From assembly GCA_029785625.1 (NCBI GenBank), contig JAFLZI010000033.1, positions 1 through 5,740 on the forward strand: a stretch of DNA of 5,740 nucleotides. The letters are read 5' to 3'. The stretch is from Nitrososphaerota archaeon. Lineage in GTDB: Archaea > Thermoproteota > Nitrososphaeria > Nitrososphaerales > UBA183. Position numbers and translations under genes: made by a program. The first letter of the stretch is position 1. Every line of letters begins with the position of its first letter. Positions 5,666 to 5,740 of this stretch are shown piece by piece. The notes under the pieces were generated by a model that worked only from the letters and a program-made list of their open reading frames with translations, made no database searches and was not told the origin of the DNA.

Positions 5666-5740
5666 GGGAGGCTCCCTGCTAGGATCTGCTTTGCCAGCTC
5701 CTCGATTTCGGGCCCTTGGGACCTGTCTCCCCTGAGCAGG
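5662..5740 (-). CDS. hutH: Probable histidine ammonia-lyase, C-terminal 25 residues only
   Basis: The minus strand is open from the right edge to a TAG at 5664-5662 and encodes 25 residues: LLRGDRSQGPEIEELAK followed by QILAGSLP. The pattern DR...xIExLAxxI..G resembles the C-terminus of histidine ammonia-lyases (for example DRVFSYDIERL in the Bacillus subtilis enzyme, recalled from memory). That enzyme removes ammonia from histidine to give urocanate, the substrate of the hutU product encoded nearby. The assignment rests on a short tail plus the hut context, so it is an inference; the catalytic MIO motif Ala-Ser-Gly lies outside the window. The gene is convergent with hutI and overlaps it by 4 bp. 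Confidence 0.6.
   Translation of the reverse strand, partial: LLRGDRSQGPEIEELAKQILAGSLP

Noticed and set aside
1..5740. CRISPR arrays, transposon ends, long direct repeats
   Set aside because: Reading through both strands by eye showed no spaced repeats and no transposase-like protein.

Overview
The window is a GC-rich piece of an archaeal chromosome. The archaeal signals are an intron-containing tRNA gene, TATA-like boxes about 26-32 bp upstream of most start codons with no convincing Shine-Dalgarno sequence (leaderless-type transcripts), and heavy use of AGG arginine codons. Multiple non-anticodon-loop tRNA introns favour a TACK-type lineage (Thaumarchaeota/Crenarchaeota-like). A class II HMG-CoA reductase and histidine-utilisation genes are also known from Thermoplasma-type archaea, so the exact lineage is not settled from this sequence.

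Left part (1-595): the 5' part of a small membrane protein gene runs off the left edge on the minus strand. Upstream of it, also on the minus strand, is a tRNA-Val(GAC) gene of 140 nt that is interrupted at least twice. One insertion is a clean 17-nt bulge-helix-bulge intron in the 5' strand of the anticodon stem. The other is about 49 nt of extra sequence in the D-loop that contains a 28-nt bulge-helix-bulge unit. The 135 bp to the next gene hold two divergent TATA boxes, one for the tRNA and one for HMG-CoA reductase.

Middle (596-2718): two plus-strand genes. The first is a complete class II (bacterial-type) HMG-CoA reductase of the mevalonate pathway, which in archaea feeds isoprenoid lipid synthesis. 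The second is a DedA/VTT-family membrane protein with its own TATA box. The two may be functionally linked only through membrane biology.

Right part (2693-5740): a histidine-degradation (hut) block. Urocanate hydratase (hutU, minus) and imidazolonepropionase (hutI, plus) are divergent across an 84-bp two-way promoter region. The last 25 codons of a minus-strand gene, probably histidine ammonia-lyase (hutH), meet the end of hutI on a shared CTAG. HutH, HutU and HutI together would convert histidine through urocanate and imidazolonepropionate to N-formiminoglutamate, implying a heterotrophic or amino-acid-using archaeon. Gene ends are packed tightly: dedA/hutU overlap by 26 bp and hutI/hutH by 4 bp. 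I saw no CRISPR array, insertion sequence or clear mobile element.
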